A stretch of 64,000 nucleotides of DNA, taken from the NCBI RefSeq assembly GCF_004136315.1, contig NZ_CP029562.1, positions 1,488,001 through 1,552,000 on the forward strand, in the 5' to 3' direction. A model generated the notes under the pieces. It was not told the origin of the DNA. It made no database searches and saw nothing but the letters and a program-made list of their open reading frames with translations. Of this stretch, positions 26,203 to 34,933 are shown one piece after another; within the stretch, counting starts at the first letter, position 1, and every line of letters starts with the position of its first letter. The position numbers and the translations under genes are program-made. Origin of the DNA: Mesorhizobium sp. Pch-S. Its GTDB lineage: Bacteria > Pseudomonadota > Alphaproteobacteria > Rhizobiales > Rhizobiaceae.

Positions 26203-26604
26203 AGGCGCGGCGTCTCTATCTCCCCCCTTGCGGGGGAGAAAGGATTTTCACGATCTTAGCGAGCACGCCCACAGGGCGGCACAGTCTAAGTCGTAGAAAA
26301 TCCAAGAGAGGGGATTTTCAGCTGAGGGGCTGATATTTCTGGGATACCTTCCCTTTGTTCGAAGCTCGGCTTTCGAGAAGCTCCTCGCCCACGCTGTGCC
26401 GGCATATCCCCTCTCTTGCGATTTCTAGCACTTAGCCTGCGCCGCCCTGCGGGCGTACTCGTCTAAGATGCTGAAATCGCTACCCGGCCTTCGGCTATGG
26501 CCTCAGGCGTTCGTGCCTTTTGAAAGGTCCACTGGACCTTTCAATTCGCCCGCGGCGAACCAGGCCTTCACCCCCCGCAAAGGGGGAGACAGAGGCGCCG
26601 CGCC
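26203..26604. repeat. Long palindromic repeat A, copy 2
   Basis: It has the same arms as the copy at 9630 (CTATCTCCCCCCTTGCGGGG, AAATCCAAGAGAGGGGATTT and their inverses), with a different, longer centre around 26340-26400. It fills most of the 552-base gap between the LuxR-type regulator and the molybdenum hydroxylase operon. Nothing else is evident there. Confidence 0.88.
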
Positions 26605-26735
26605 CTTCAGGCCGACCGCCCCGCAGCAGCAGCCGCACGCCCCTCTCGCCCTGGCCCACACATTCAGCACCCATTCCCGGATGACCATTGCCGGAGGAGC
26701 CTCTATAACTGTGCGCAACATGTGAAGGGGAGACG

Positions 26736-27596
26736 ATGCGCTACATACGTCCGCTTACGATCGAGGATGCCGTTGGCCAGCTGGTCGGCGCATCCGGCAC
26801 GGCCGCCATCCTGGCGGGAGGCAGCGACCTCCTGGTGAGGATGAAAGGCGGGTTCGTCGAACCCGACCTGATCGTCGACATCAAGGCGATCGCGGGTTTG
26901 AGCGAAATCCGGGAAATTGCGGAAGGCTTCAGCATCGGCGCCGCCGTGCCCTGCGCGGTGCTGGGCGAAAACAAGGTGCTGAAGAAGGCCTGGCCGGGCG
27001 TCGTCGAGGCGGCGAAGCTGATCGGATCCAAACAGGTGCAGGGCCGCTGCACCATCGTCGGCAATCTCTGCAACGCCTCGCCGGCCGCCGATTCGGTGCC
27101 GGCGCTGGTCGCCGCCGGCGCCAGGGCCGTGGTGGCCGGACCGTCGGGCAAGCGCACGGTTGCCGTCGAAAGCGTGCCGACCGCGCCGGGCCGGACCTCG
27201 CTCGCCAAGGGCGAGATCATCGAGGCGATCCTGCTCGACAACAGAGCACCGCGTTCGGGCGATGCCTATCTGCGTTTCATCCCGCGCACCGAAATGGACA
27301 TTGCGGTGGTCAGCGCCGGCGTCAACCTGACGCTCGACGAGACCGGCGTGATCCGGACGGCGCGTGTTGCGCTGGGCGCGGCAGCCCCAACGGTGCTGCT
27401 GGTCGAGGAAGCGGCCGAAGTGCTGGTCGGCTCGAAGCTGGACGAGGCGACGCTGGAGCGGCTGGCCAAGGTCTGCGCGGGTGCCTGCCGCCCGATCGAC
27501 GACAAGCGCGGCACCATCGAATTCAGGCGGAAAGTCGCGGGCGTGCTGGCGAGACGCGTCGCCACCACCGCTTATGAACGTGCAGGAGGCAAATGA
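26736..27596 (+). CDS. Molybdenum hydroxylase FAD-binding (medium) subunit
   Basis: A 286-residue CoxM/XdhB-type subunit. The FAD-binding pattern is visible as AILAGGSDLLVRMKGG near residue 27 and TIVGNLCNASPAADSVPAL near 107, followed by the CO-dehydrogenase flavoprotein C-terminal domain. It passes electrons from the iron-sulphur subunit to FAD. It is the first gene of a tight operon medium-small-large-MoaD, with its stop overlapping the next start. The substrate of the complex is not evident. Confidence 0.94.
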   Translation: MRYIRPLTIEDAVGQLVGASGTAAILAGGSDLLVRMKGGFVEPDLIVDIKAIAGLSEIREIAEGFSIGAAVPCAVLGENKVLKKAWPGVVEAAKLIGSKQVQGRCTIVGNLCNASPAADSVPALVAAGARAVVAGPSGKRTVAVESVPTAPGRTSLAKGEIIEAILLDNRAPRSGDAYLRFIPRTEMDIAVVSAGVNLTLDETGVIRTARVALGAAAPTVLLVEEAAEVLVGSKLDEATLERLAKVCAGACRPIDDKRGTIEFRRKVAGVLARRVATTAYERAGGK

Positions 27597-28069
27597 TGGC
27601 CGGCATTGCGGTTTCCACGACGATCAACGGCGATGCCGTCGAATATCTCTGCCAGCCGGACGAAACGCTGCTGGACGTGCTGCGCGACCGGCTCGGCCTG
27701 ACCGGCGCCAAGGAAGGCTGCGGCACCGGCGACTGCGGCGCCTGCAGCGTCATTGTCGACGACCGGCTGGTCTGCTCGTGCCTGGTGCTGGGCGCGGAGG
27801 CGGAAGGGCGGCGCGTCGAGACCATCGAAGGCATGGCGCATGGCGACACGCTGCACCCGCTGCAGCAGAAGTTCCTCGAACATGCCGCCCTGCAATGCGG
27901 CATCTGCACGCCGGGCTTCCTGATCGCGGCCAAGGACCTGCTGGCCAAGAACCCGGACCCGACCGAGGAGGAGATCCGCTTCGGGCTGGCCGGGAACCTG
28001 TGCCGCTGCACCGGCTATGACAAGATCGTGCGCGCCGTCCAGGACGCCGCCAGCGTGATGAGGGGCTGA
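27596..28069 (+). CDS. Molybdenum hydroxylase [2Fe-2S] (small) subunit
   Basis: A 157-residue CoxS/XdhA-type subunit with both cluster motifs: the plant-ferredoxin type GCGTGDCGACSV...LVCSC and the C-terminal CGICTPGF...CRCTGY type. It relays electrons from the molybdopterin site to FAD. Two adjacent ATGs (27593 and 27596) follow AGGAGG; the second has the better spacing, and the first overlaps the previous stop as ATGA. The four-base gap to the large subunit gene indicates one transcript. Confidence 0.95.
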   Translation: MAGIAVSTTINGDAVEYLCQPDETLLDVLRDRLGLTGAKEGCGTGDCGACSVIVDDRLVCSCLVLGAEAEGRRVETIEGMAHGDTLHPLQQKFLEHAALQCGICTPGFLIAAKDLLAKNPDPTEEEIRFGLAGNLCRCTGYDKIVRAVQDAASVMRG

Positions 28070-28073
28070 GGCG

Positions 28074-30338
28074 ATGAATTTCGATCCACGTCTGACCAAC
28101 CGCAGCTTCAGCGCCGTCGGCACGCGCCCGATCCGTCCCGACGGCATCGACAAGGTGACCGGCCGCGCCCGCTACGGCGCCGACTTCAACATGGCCGGCC
28201 AGCTGGTCGGCCGCGTGCTGCGCAGCCCGCACGCCCATGCCGTCATCCGCGGCATCGACACGTCGAAGGCCGAGGCGCTTCCCGGCGTCAAGGCGGTGAT
28301 CACCGCGGCCGACCTGCCGGACCTCACAAATGGCGACAGCGCCCTCTACGACATCCTCGACAACTGCATGGCGCGCAGGAAGGCACTCTATGACGGCCAT
28401 GCCGTGGCAGCGGTGGCGGCGATCGACGCCCGCACGGCGCGGCAGGCGCTGAAGCTGATCTCAGTCGACTACGAGGTGCTGCCGCATGTCACCGATGTCG
28501 ACGAGGCGTTCCAGCACGGTGCACCGCTGATCGACGACGCCATCTTCACCGAGGGCCTGGTTGAAAAGCCGGTCAAGCCGTCCAACGTCGTCAAGCGCAC
28601 GCAATTCGGCCATGGCGACGTGCACAAGGGTTTCGGTGAGGCCGATTTCATCGTCGAACGCTCGTTCAGGACCGAGCAAACGCACCAGGGCTATATCGAG
28701 CCGCATGCCTGCGTGGCGAGCGTCAGCGCCGACGGCATGGCGGAACTGTGGGTCTGCACCCAGGGGCCTTTCGTCTACCGCCAGCACTGCGCCCAGCTGC
28801 TCGGCATGGAAGCCTCGAAACTGCGCGTCACCTCCTCGGAGATCGGCGGCGGCTTCGGCGGCAAGACCCATGTCTGGGCCGAACCGGTCGCGCTGGCGCT
28901 GTCGCGCAAGGCCGGCCGGCCGGTGAAGCTGGTGATGACGCGCGACGAGGTGTTCCGGGCATCGGGCCCGACCAGCGCCACCTCGATCGACGTCCGTATC
29001 GGCGCGCGCAAGGACGGCACCATCACGGCGGCGGAAGCGACATTGCGCTACAGCTGTGGCCCCTATGCCGGCGGGTGGGCCGAGGTCGGCGCCATGACGG
29101 CGTTTGCCTGCTACCGGCTGGACAATGTCAGGACGGTCGGCTTCGAGGTGCTGGTCAACCGGCCGAAGACCGCGGCCTATCGCGCGCCGTCGGCGCCGAT
29201 GGCGGCGTTCGCGGTGGAAAGCAGCATCGACGAACTGGCCGGCAAGGTCGGCATGGATGCGGTCGACTTCCGCATCAGGAACGCGGCGCAGGAAGGCACG
29301 CGCGCCTCCTACGGCCCGGTCTACGGCCCGATCGGCATCGGCCCGACGCTGGAAGCGGTGAAGAAACATCCGCACATGCAGGCGCCGCTCAAAAAGAACC
29401 AGGGCCGCGGCATGGCCTGCGGCTTCTGGTTCAACTTCGGCGGCCAGACCTGCGTCGACCTCAACATCGGCATGGACGGCTCGGTTTCGCTGGCCGTCGG
29501 CACCGTCGACGTCGGCGGTTCGCGCGCCTCGCTGTCGCTGGTGGCGGCGGAAGAGCTCGGCATCGACTATGGCCAGGTCAAGGCGATCGTCGCCGACACG
29601 TCGAGCCTCGGCTACAACGACATGACCGACGGCAGCCGCGGCACCTTCTCCTCCTCGATGGCGACGATCTCGGCGGCCCGCAACGCTATCCTGATCCTGC
29701 GCGAACGTGCCGCGCAGATGTGGGACATCCCCGCCGACGACGTCGTCTGGGAAAAGGGCCATGCGCTGGCCAGAGGCGAGAAATACGGCAACCTGTCGCC
29801 GCTGTCGCTGAAGGAGATCGCCGCCCAGTCCGGCACCACCGGCGGGCCGATCGCCGGCCATAGCGAGCTGGTCGCCGACGGCGCCGGCGTCTCCTTCGCC
29901 ACCCATATCTGCGACATCGAGGTCGACCCCGAGACCGGGGCGACCCGGGTGCTGCGCTACACCGTGGTGCAGGATGCCGGCAAGGCGGTGCACCCGACCT
30001 ATGTCGAGGGCCAGTACCAGGGCGGGGCGGCGCAAGGCATCGGCTGGGCGCTCAACGAGGAGTATATCTACGGCAAGGACGGTCGGCTGCAGAATGCCGG
30101 CTTCCTCGACTACCGCATCCCGGTCTGTTCGGACCTGCCGATGATCGACACGCAGATCCTCGAGATCCCCAATCCCAACCACCCCTACGGCGTGCGCGGC
30201 GTCGGCGAGACCTCGATCGTGCCGCCGCTGGCGGCGATCGCCAATGCGGTCTCGAACGCCGTAGGCGTGCGCATGACGCATATCCCGATGTCGCCGCCGC
30301 GCATCCTGGCGGCGCTCGAGGTCGAACGGAAAGCCTGA
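28074..30338 (+). CDS. Molybdenum hydroxylase molybdopterin-binding (large) subunit
   Basis: A 754-residue xanthine oxidase-family catalytic subunit. It has the GGGFGGK cofactor-binding loop (about 258-264), an AYRAPSAP loop near 368-375 and the active-site Glu712 in GVGETS. The 368 loop differs from the AYRCSFR loop of form I CO dehydrogenase, so CO is not the likely substrate; an aldehyde, purine or aromatic N-heterocycle is more probable. The stop overlaps the start of the MoaD-like gene (TGATG), so the four genes form one operon. Cytosolic location is inferred because no signal peptide is seen. Confidence 0.94.
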   Translation: MNFDPRLTNRSFSAVGTRPIRPDGIDKVTGRARYGADFNMAGQLVGRVLRSPHAHAVIRGIDTSKAEALPGVKAVITAADLPDLTNGDSALYDILDNCMARRKALYDGHAVAAVAAIDARTARQALKLISVDYEVLPHVTDVDEAFQHGAPLIDDAIFTEGLVEKPVKPSNVVKRTQFGHGDVHKGFGEADFIVERSFRTEQTHQGYIEPHACVASVSADGMAELWVCTQGPFVYRQHCAQLLGMEASKLRVTSSEIGGGFGGKTHVWAEPVALALSRKAGRPVKLVMTRDEVFRASGPTSATSIDVRIGARKDGTITAAEATLRYSCGPYAGGWAEVGAMTAFACYRLDNVRTVGFEVLVNRPKTAAYRAPSAPMAAFAVESSIDELAGKVGMDAVDFRIRNAAQEGTRASYGPVYGPIGIGPTLEAVKKHPHMQAPLKKNQGRGMACGFWFNFGGQTCVDLNIGMDGSVSLAVGTVDVGGSRASLSLVAAEELGIDYGQVKAIVADTSSLGYNDMTDGSRGTFSSSMATISAARNAILILRERAAQMWDIPADDVVWEKGHALARGEKYGNLSPLSLKEIAAQSGTTGGPIAGHSELVADGAGVSFATHICDIEVDPETGATRVLRYTVVQDAGKAVHPTYVEGQYQGGAAQGIGWALNEEYIYGKDGRLQNAGFLDYRIPVCSDLPMIDTQILEIPNPNHPYGVRGVGETSIVPPLAAIANAVSNAVGVRMTHIPMSPPRILAALEVERKA

Positions 30339-30583
30339 TGGTCGCCGTCACGCTCTGGGGATCGCTCGCCGCTGTCGCCGGAGGCAAGGACAAGCTCGAC
30401 ATCGAGGCCAAGGACATCCGGGAACTGTTCCGCAAACTTGCCGAACAGTACCCGGCCATCGAGCCGTTCATCAACCGCGGCATCGCGGTCGCCATCGACG
30501 GCACCATCTACCGCGACACCTGGTCGAAGAAGCTGCCGGAAGGGGCGGAGATCTTCCTGCTGCCGCGGTTGGCGGGCGGATAG
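30338..30583 (+). CDS. MoaD/ThiS-family ubiquitin-like sulfur carrier
   Basis: An 81-residue beta-grasp protein ending in the required Gly-Gly (RLAGG). MoaD-type proteins donate sulfur from a C-terminal thiocarboxylate during molybdopterin synthesis. Its start overlaps the stop of the hydroxylase large subunit, an unusual place for this gene. The arrangement suggests dedicated cofactor supply or sulfuration of this enzyme. The segment FLLPRLAGG resembles the MoaD C-terminus more than ThiS. Confidence 0.85.
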   Translation: MVAVTLWGSLAAVAGGKDKLDIEAKDIRELFRKLAEQYPAIEPFINRGIAVAIDGTIYRDTWSKKLPEGAEIFLLPRLAGG

Positions 30584-30634
30584 CGGCCCCGCCCTTGCAG
30601 CGTGGCGACCGTTGCCGGCACGTCCTCATACATG

Positions 30635-30900
30635 GTGCGTCCTTCGAGGCTCGCTTCGCGAGCACCTCAGGATGAGGATCGCTGTGCCTTTCGGGCGAGA
30701 ATCCGGAACGTCCTGGAGATTGAGCGCCGTTCACCCAACGCCCCTCATCCTGAGGCGCTGTGCCTCGCGGGCGAGAATTCTGGAACGTCTCAGAGATTGA
30801 GCGCCGTTTCACCCAGCGCCCCTCATCCTGAGGTGCTCGCCCGCACATCGACTGAAAGCACAGCCCGGCCCTTTGCGGGGCGAGCCTCGAAGGACGCACC
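30635..30900. repeat. Palindromic repeat C, copy 1
   Basis: GTGCGTCCTTCGAGGCTCGC at 30635 is inverted as GCGAGCCTCGAAGGACGCAC ending at 30900, and CACCTCAGGATGAGG is inverted near 30820. The element can fold into a long interrupted hairpin. It fills more than half of the 475-base gap after the molybdenum hydroxylase operon. A compact copy is at 43412. Confidence 0.85.
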
Positions 30901-31058
30901 CAATCTTGCCTTCGAACCGTTCGCTGGCAAGAACGGGCAGGAGTGTTGGAACGCCGGGCGTGCCGGGCACGTTTTCAAGCGTAAGATAGCGGTGCTGGCC
31001 GCCCGCAGCCGGGTCAGCGCTTCCGCATGCAACGAACGACCCTGGGAGGTTCAGCAGC

Positions 31059-31757
31059 ATGTCCACCTCATCAAGCGAACTGGCGACAAAACGCAGACCC
31101 CGCCCCGGAGAAAGCGAAGCCTATGCGCAGGCCCGGCAGGAATTGCTGGCGCAGGAGATCGAACTGCAGCGGCATATCGACCGCGTCGCCGAGCAGCGGC
31201 GAAAGCTGCCGCCGGGCCCGGCCATCGAGAAGGATTATCGCTTCAAGGATGTGAACGGCACGGAGGTCGGCCTCGGCGACCTGTTCGGCGACAAGCAGAC
31301 GCTGGTCACCTATTTCTGGATGTACGGACCCGAGCGCGAGCGGCCCTGCCCGATGTGCACCAACCTGCTCGGTCCGTTGAACGCCAACGCCAACGACCTG
31401 AAGCAGCGCGTGGCGCTGGCCATTCTCGGGCGCAGTCCGGTGGAACGGCAGGTGGCGTTCGCCCGGGAACGCGGCTGGCAGCATCTGCAATTCCACCAGA
31501 CGGTCGGCGACGACTATGCCCTCGATTTCCGCGGCCTCGATCCGGCCAAGGGCTGGGAATATCCGGTGCTGGCCGTGTTCCAGAAATCCGGTGATGGCGG
31601 CGTGCGGCTGTTCTGGAAGGGCGAGATGACCGGCGAAATGGCCGATGCCGGCAAGGATCCGCGCGGCGGCCCGGATTTCGCGCCGCTGTGGTCGGCCCTC
31701 GATCTCACGCCCGAAGGCCGCGGCGACAAATGGTACCCCAGGCTGGAGTATTATTGA
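31059..31757 (+). CDS. DUF899 family thioredoxin-fold protein
   Basis: A 232-residue protein matching the DUF899 pattern: an N-terminal helical arm, then KDYRF...GLGDLFGDKQTLVTYFWM, and a Cys motif RPCPMCTNLLG in a thioredoxin-like fold. Family members are cytosolic and poorly characterised; a redox role is presumed from the fold. The gene is isolated, preceded by repeat C and followed by a strong hairpin terminator. Confidence 0.88.
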   Translation: MSTSSSELATKRRPRPGESEAYAQARQELLAQEIELQRHIDRVAEQRRKLPPGPAIEKDYRFKDVNGTEVGLGDLFGDKQTLVTYFWMYGPERERPCPMCTNLLGPLNANANDLKQRVALAILGRSPVERQVAFARERGWQHLQFHQTVGDDYALDFRGLDPAKGWEYPVLAVFQKSGDGGVRLFWKGEMTGEMADAGKDPRGGPDFAPLWSALDLTPEGRGDKWYPRLEYY

Positions 31758-31762
31758 TCTAC

Positions 31763-31800
31763 CGTTTCGGGATTGCGCTCGACAGCGCAATCCCGAAACG
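31763..31800. terminator. Bidirectional terminator hairpin
   Basis: A perfect 17-base stem CGTTTCGGGATTGCGCT / AGCGCAATCCCGAAACG with a four-base loop, placed between the convergent DUF899 and chrA genes. It can end transcription from both sides. Confidence 0.75.
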
Positions 31801-31807
31801 AAGTAAA

Positions 31808-33214
31808 TCAGATTGTGCCGGCCGCCAGCCCGTAGAGCACGCCGAGCAGCGAACATCCCGCCAGCACCCAGAGCATGCCGATCCGGAAGCGGAACACGGC
31901 CAGCAGGGCGACGATCGCCAGGGCAAGTGCTGCCAGCTTCACGCTGGCCAGCACCGGGACATCGAGGGTCGCGCCCAGGGCATGGATCTCCCGGACCTCG
32001 CCGAACAGCACGTGCAAGGCGAACCAGACGGCGAGGTTGAGGATCACCCCGACCACGGCGGCAGTGATCGTGGCCAGCGCTGCCGACAGCGCCCTGTTAG
32101 AGCGCAGCGCCTCGATGTAGGGCGCGCCGAGGAAAATCCACAGGAAGCAGGGCGTGAACGTCACCCAGGTGGTGAGCAGTCCGCCCAGCGTGCCGGCAAG
32201 CAGGGGATGCATGGCGCCCGGCGCGCGGAACGCCCCCATGAAGCCGACGAACTGGGTGACCATGATCAGCGGGCCGGGCGTGGTCTCGGCCATGCCCAGC
32301 CCGTCCAGCATCTCGCCTGGCTTCAGCCAGCCGTAGGTGTCGACCGCCTGCTGGGCGACATAGGCGAGCACGGCATAGGCACCACCGAAGGTGACCACCG
32401 CCATCTTGGAGAAGAAGACGGCGATCTGTGAAAAGACGTTCGCCTGCCCGTAGAGCGAAAGCAGGACCGCCACCGGCGCCAGCCACAGCATGAGCAGGAT
32501 AGCCGCCATCTTCAGCGACGACCTGCCGGCATGAAGGGCATGCGCCGGAATGTCTTCGCCAAGCGCGGTATCGGCATCGGCGACCTCATGCGCTCCCATC
32601 TTGCCGTGACCGCCGGCAGCCGCGAAGGCGGCCCAGCCGGCACGGCCGCCGACGTATCCGATGAGCGCCGCAGCGATCACGATCAGCGGGAACGGCACCC
32701 GGAAGACGAAGATGGCGATGAAGGCGGCGGCGGCCAGTGCAATCATGACGGCGTTGCGCAGTGCTCGCCTGCCGATGCGCATAACGGCTTCCAGCACGAT
32801 GGCCAGCACGGCGGCCTTGAGGCCGAGGAACAGCGACTGCACGAGCCCGGCATTGCCGAAGATCGCGTATATCCAGCTCAGCGCCATGATGGCGACGAAG
32901 CCGGGCAGCACGAAGAGGATGCCGGCAACGAGGCCGCCCTTCGTCCTGTGCAGCAGCCAGCCGATATAGATGGCGAGTTGCTGTGCTTCGGGGCCGGGCA
33001 GAAGCATGCAGTAGTTCAGCGCGTGCAGGAACCTCGTCTCGCCGATCCAGCGTTTTTCCTCGACCAGGATGCGGTGCATGACCGCGATCTGCCCGGCGGG
33101 ACCGCCGAAGCTCAGCGCGGCGATCCTGGCCCAGACCTTCACCGCCTCGGCGAAGCCTATGCCGTGCGCCGCCGGACGGTCGGCGAGACGTGCGTCGGGA
33201 GCGGCGGCGGTCAT
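31808..33214 (-). CDS. chrA: Chromate efflux transporter ChrA
   Basis: A 468-residue inner-membrane protein made of two homologous CHR domains. Each has the FGGP-type motif: ALSFGGPAGQIAVMH with LLPGPEAQQL in the first half, and VVTFGGAYAVLAYV with TTPGPLIMVTQFVG in the second. Long-chain ChrA proteins export chromate driven by the proton gradient. The ATG at 33214 overlaps the stop of the rhodanese-ChrB gene as ATGA. It is the last gene of the metal operon that begins with the CsoR-type repressor. Confidence 0.94.
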   Translation of the reverse strand: MTAAAPDARLADRPAAHGIGFAEAVKVWARIAALSFGGPAGQIAVMHRILVEEKRWIGETRFLHALNYCMLLPGPEAQQLAIYIGWLLHRTKGGLVAGILFVLPGFVAIMALSWIYAIFGNAGLVQSLFLGLKAAVLAIVLEAVMRIGRRALRNAVMIALAAAAFIAIFVFRVPFPLIVIAAALIGYVGGRAGWAAFAAAGGHGKMGAHEVADADTALGEDIPAHALHAGRSSLKMAAILLMLWLAPVAVLLSLYGQANVFSQIAVFFSKMAVVTFGGAYAVLAYVAQQAVDTYGWLKPGEMLDGLGMAETTPGPLIMVTQFVGFMGAFRAPGAMHPLLAGTLGGLLTTWVTFTPCFLWIFLGAPYIEALRSNRALSAALATITAAVVGVILNLAVWFALHVLFGEVREIHALGATLDVPVLASVKLAALALAIVALLAVFRFRIGMLWVLAGCSLLGVLYGLAAGTI

Positions 33215-34035
33215 GACGCAGCTCCCGGTCTGGCGCTTGGCCAATTATGGCTCTCGTCGGTGGCGTCGCGGCACCAGCGGTAGAAGGCGTCGTAGAGCGT
33301 CATGCCCGCTTCAAGCTGGGCGAGATCGTCGGAATGCATGCGCGACAGGCCGAGCGAAGCAGCAAGCAGCCCGGCGGCTTCCGGCGCCAGGTCGAGACGG
33401 GCGGTGTCGGCGCCGCGCACGATGGCGGCGAGCCGCAGCAGCGGTTCAGTGCCGAGGCCGAACTCCTCGACCATGGTGTCGAAGGTGCAGGTCTCGCCGC
33501 GATGGCTCCAGAAGACGTTCTCGACGTCGAACGGGGTGGCGTCGAACCTGTCGGCGACGCCCGCCACTTCCTGCGGCGCGACGAACAGGAAGGCCGCGTG
33601 CGGATCGACGAAGCGGCGGATCAGCCAGGGACAGGCGATGCGGTCGATCTTCGGGCGCGCCCGTGTCACCCAGACGGTGCGGCCCGCCGTATCACGAGGC
33701 GGCAGCCTGGCGGCGGGCACGGCCGGCAGACCGGAAGCAAACCAGGCCTCGATACCGCCTTCGAGCGACTCGGCGGGGGTGCCCAGCTGCCGCAGCCATG
33801 AGGCGCTGCCTTCGCTCAGTTTCCTGCCGGCCTGGCAGATCACCACCGCCGAGGGCCGGGTGATCGTGGGGTACCATGTCTGGACGTCCCGATGAGATCG
33901 CCTGATCGAACCTGGCACGAGCCGGGGATCGAGAGCGAAATCCTCGTCATTGCGCACATCGATCAGCGCCGGGCAGTGCGGCGTGCCGATCAGGCGAGCG
34001 AGCTTGTCGGTGGAGATGGTGGTTGGAGATGGCAT
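33211..34035 (-). CDS. Rhodanese-ChrB fusion, chromate resistance protein
   Basis: A 274-residue two-domain protein. Residues 1-110 are a rhodanese domain with active Cys67 in VICQAGRKLS. Residues from about 115 match the ChrB C-terminal domain (WVTRARPKIDRIACPWLIRR, CTFDTMVEEFGLG). ChrB-type proteins accompany ChrA and take part in chromate sensing or reduction. The ATG at 34035 follows AAGGACG; the frame extends upstream to a TTG at 34104 without a good site. It is translationally coupled to chrA. Sulfur transfer joined to chromate handling is inferred from the fusion. Confidence 0.9.
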   Translation of the reverse strand: MPSPTTISTDKLARLIGTPHCPALIDVRNDEDFALDPRLVPGSIRRSHRDVQTWYPTITRPSAVVICQAGRKLSEGSASWLRQLGTPAESLEGGIEAWFASGLPAVPAARLPPRDTAGRTVWVTRARPKIDRIACPWLIRRFVDPHAAFLFVAPQEVAGVADRFDATPFDVENVFWSHRGETCTFDTMVEEFGLGTEPLLRLAAIVRGADTARLDLAPEAAGLLAASLGLSRMHSDDLAQLEAGMTLYDAFYRWCRDATDESHNWPSARPGAAS

Positions 34036-34154
34036 GACGCGTCCTTCCGTTTCACGGGTTTCTGGACGCGATGCTTGGGCCTGAGCCTCGTGGGGAGATC
34101 GCAATCCCCATGGGCAGGATCATTCGCCCGATGCGGGGCCGAGTCAAGACACGA

Positions 34155-34886
34155 TCAGGCCCGGACGGCATTGGCCGCCACGACGAGAATGACGAGACCT
34201 GCCGCTGCCTGGATGGAACGGCCGAACCAGTCGATCAGGCGCGGCCAGCGCGCGAGGGCGCCGAGCACGTGCTGGCGGAAGAACACCGCCGCGAAGGCCA
34301 CCGCCGACAGGGTGAGGCCGACGCCGATCAGCATCGTTGCCGCAAACGCGATCCCTGCCTGCGGCACCCCGCGCGTGATGGCGAAGGTCATCACGAAAAG
34401 TGTCAACGGACATGGGATCAGCCCCGCCATGAACCCCATCGCCGTTCCTTCGCGATGGCCATGGCCGTGTGTCCCCCGCAAGGCTTGCCACAGCATCCAC
34501 AGGCCGATCAGGCCGAGCAGGCCACGGCTCGCCTGTTCCAGTGCCGGAGCCCTGCCGACGCTACCCAGCGTCACCGACACCAGCGGCAGGGCCAGCAGGG
34601 CAATCAGCACGGCCGTGCTTATATGCACCAGCGACAGGACCCATGTGGTGAGCATTGCCTGTCGCAGCGACGCGGATGAGCCTGTCAGATAGGTGGCCAG
34701 CAGCGCCTTGCTGTGGCCGGGCGTCGCGGCATGAATGGCGCCGAAGACAATGCCCATCGGCAGATAGACGAGCAGCGGCTGCCAGTCGCCGGTCTGCGCG
34801 AAGTCGGCAATCCTGGCCGCCAGCGCCAGGTAGATCTCGCGCTGGGCAGCGATTGCATGCTGGAGCCAAGCGTAGAGCCACATCAT
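34155..34886 (-). CDS. NicO/RcnA-family nickel/cobalt exporter
   Basis: A 243-residue inner-membrane protein with about six spans. It carries the family motif GAIHAATPGHSKALLA, a short His-containing loop (GTHGHGHREG) and LIPCPLTLFVM. NicO/RcnA proteins export Ni(II) and Co(II). It lies between the NreB-like MFS gene and the chromate genes, in the same direction. The His loop is shorter than in Escherichia coli RcnA, so substrate preference is uncertain. Confidence 0.88.
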   Translation of the reverse strand: MMWLYAWLQHAIAAQREIYLALAARIADFAQTGDWQPLLVYLPMGIVFGAIHAATPGHSKALLATYLTGSSASLRQAMLTTWVLSLVHISTAVLIALLALPLVSVTLGSVGRAPALEQASRGLLGLIGLWMLWQALRGTHGHGHREGTAMGFMAGLIPCPLTLFVMTFAITRGVPQAGIAFAATMLIGVGLTLSAVAFAAVFFRQHVLGALARWPRLIDWFGRSIQAAAGLVILVVAANAVRA

Positions 34887-34933
34887 GGGTCATGCCCCTC
34901 GAAGAGAGGCAACGGTGACGTGTCCGCCCGGCG

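Noticed and set aside
28461..30281. A 606-codon minus-strand frame across the molybdenum hydroxylase large subunit
   Set aside because: Its product is Arg/His/Asp-rich low-complexity sequence typical of antisense frames in GC-rich genes; the plus strand encodes an intact enzyme with all motifs.
26736..30338. Carbon monoxide dehydrogenase (form I)
   Set aside because: The catalytic-loop signature AYRCSFR is absent; the loop reads AYRAPSAP, and no CoxDEF accessory genes follow.
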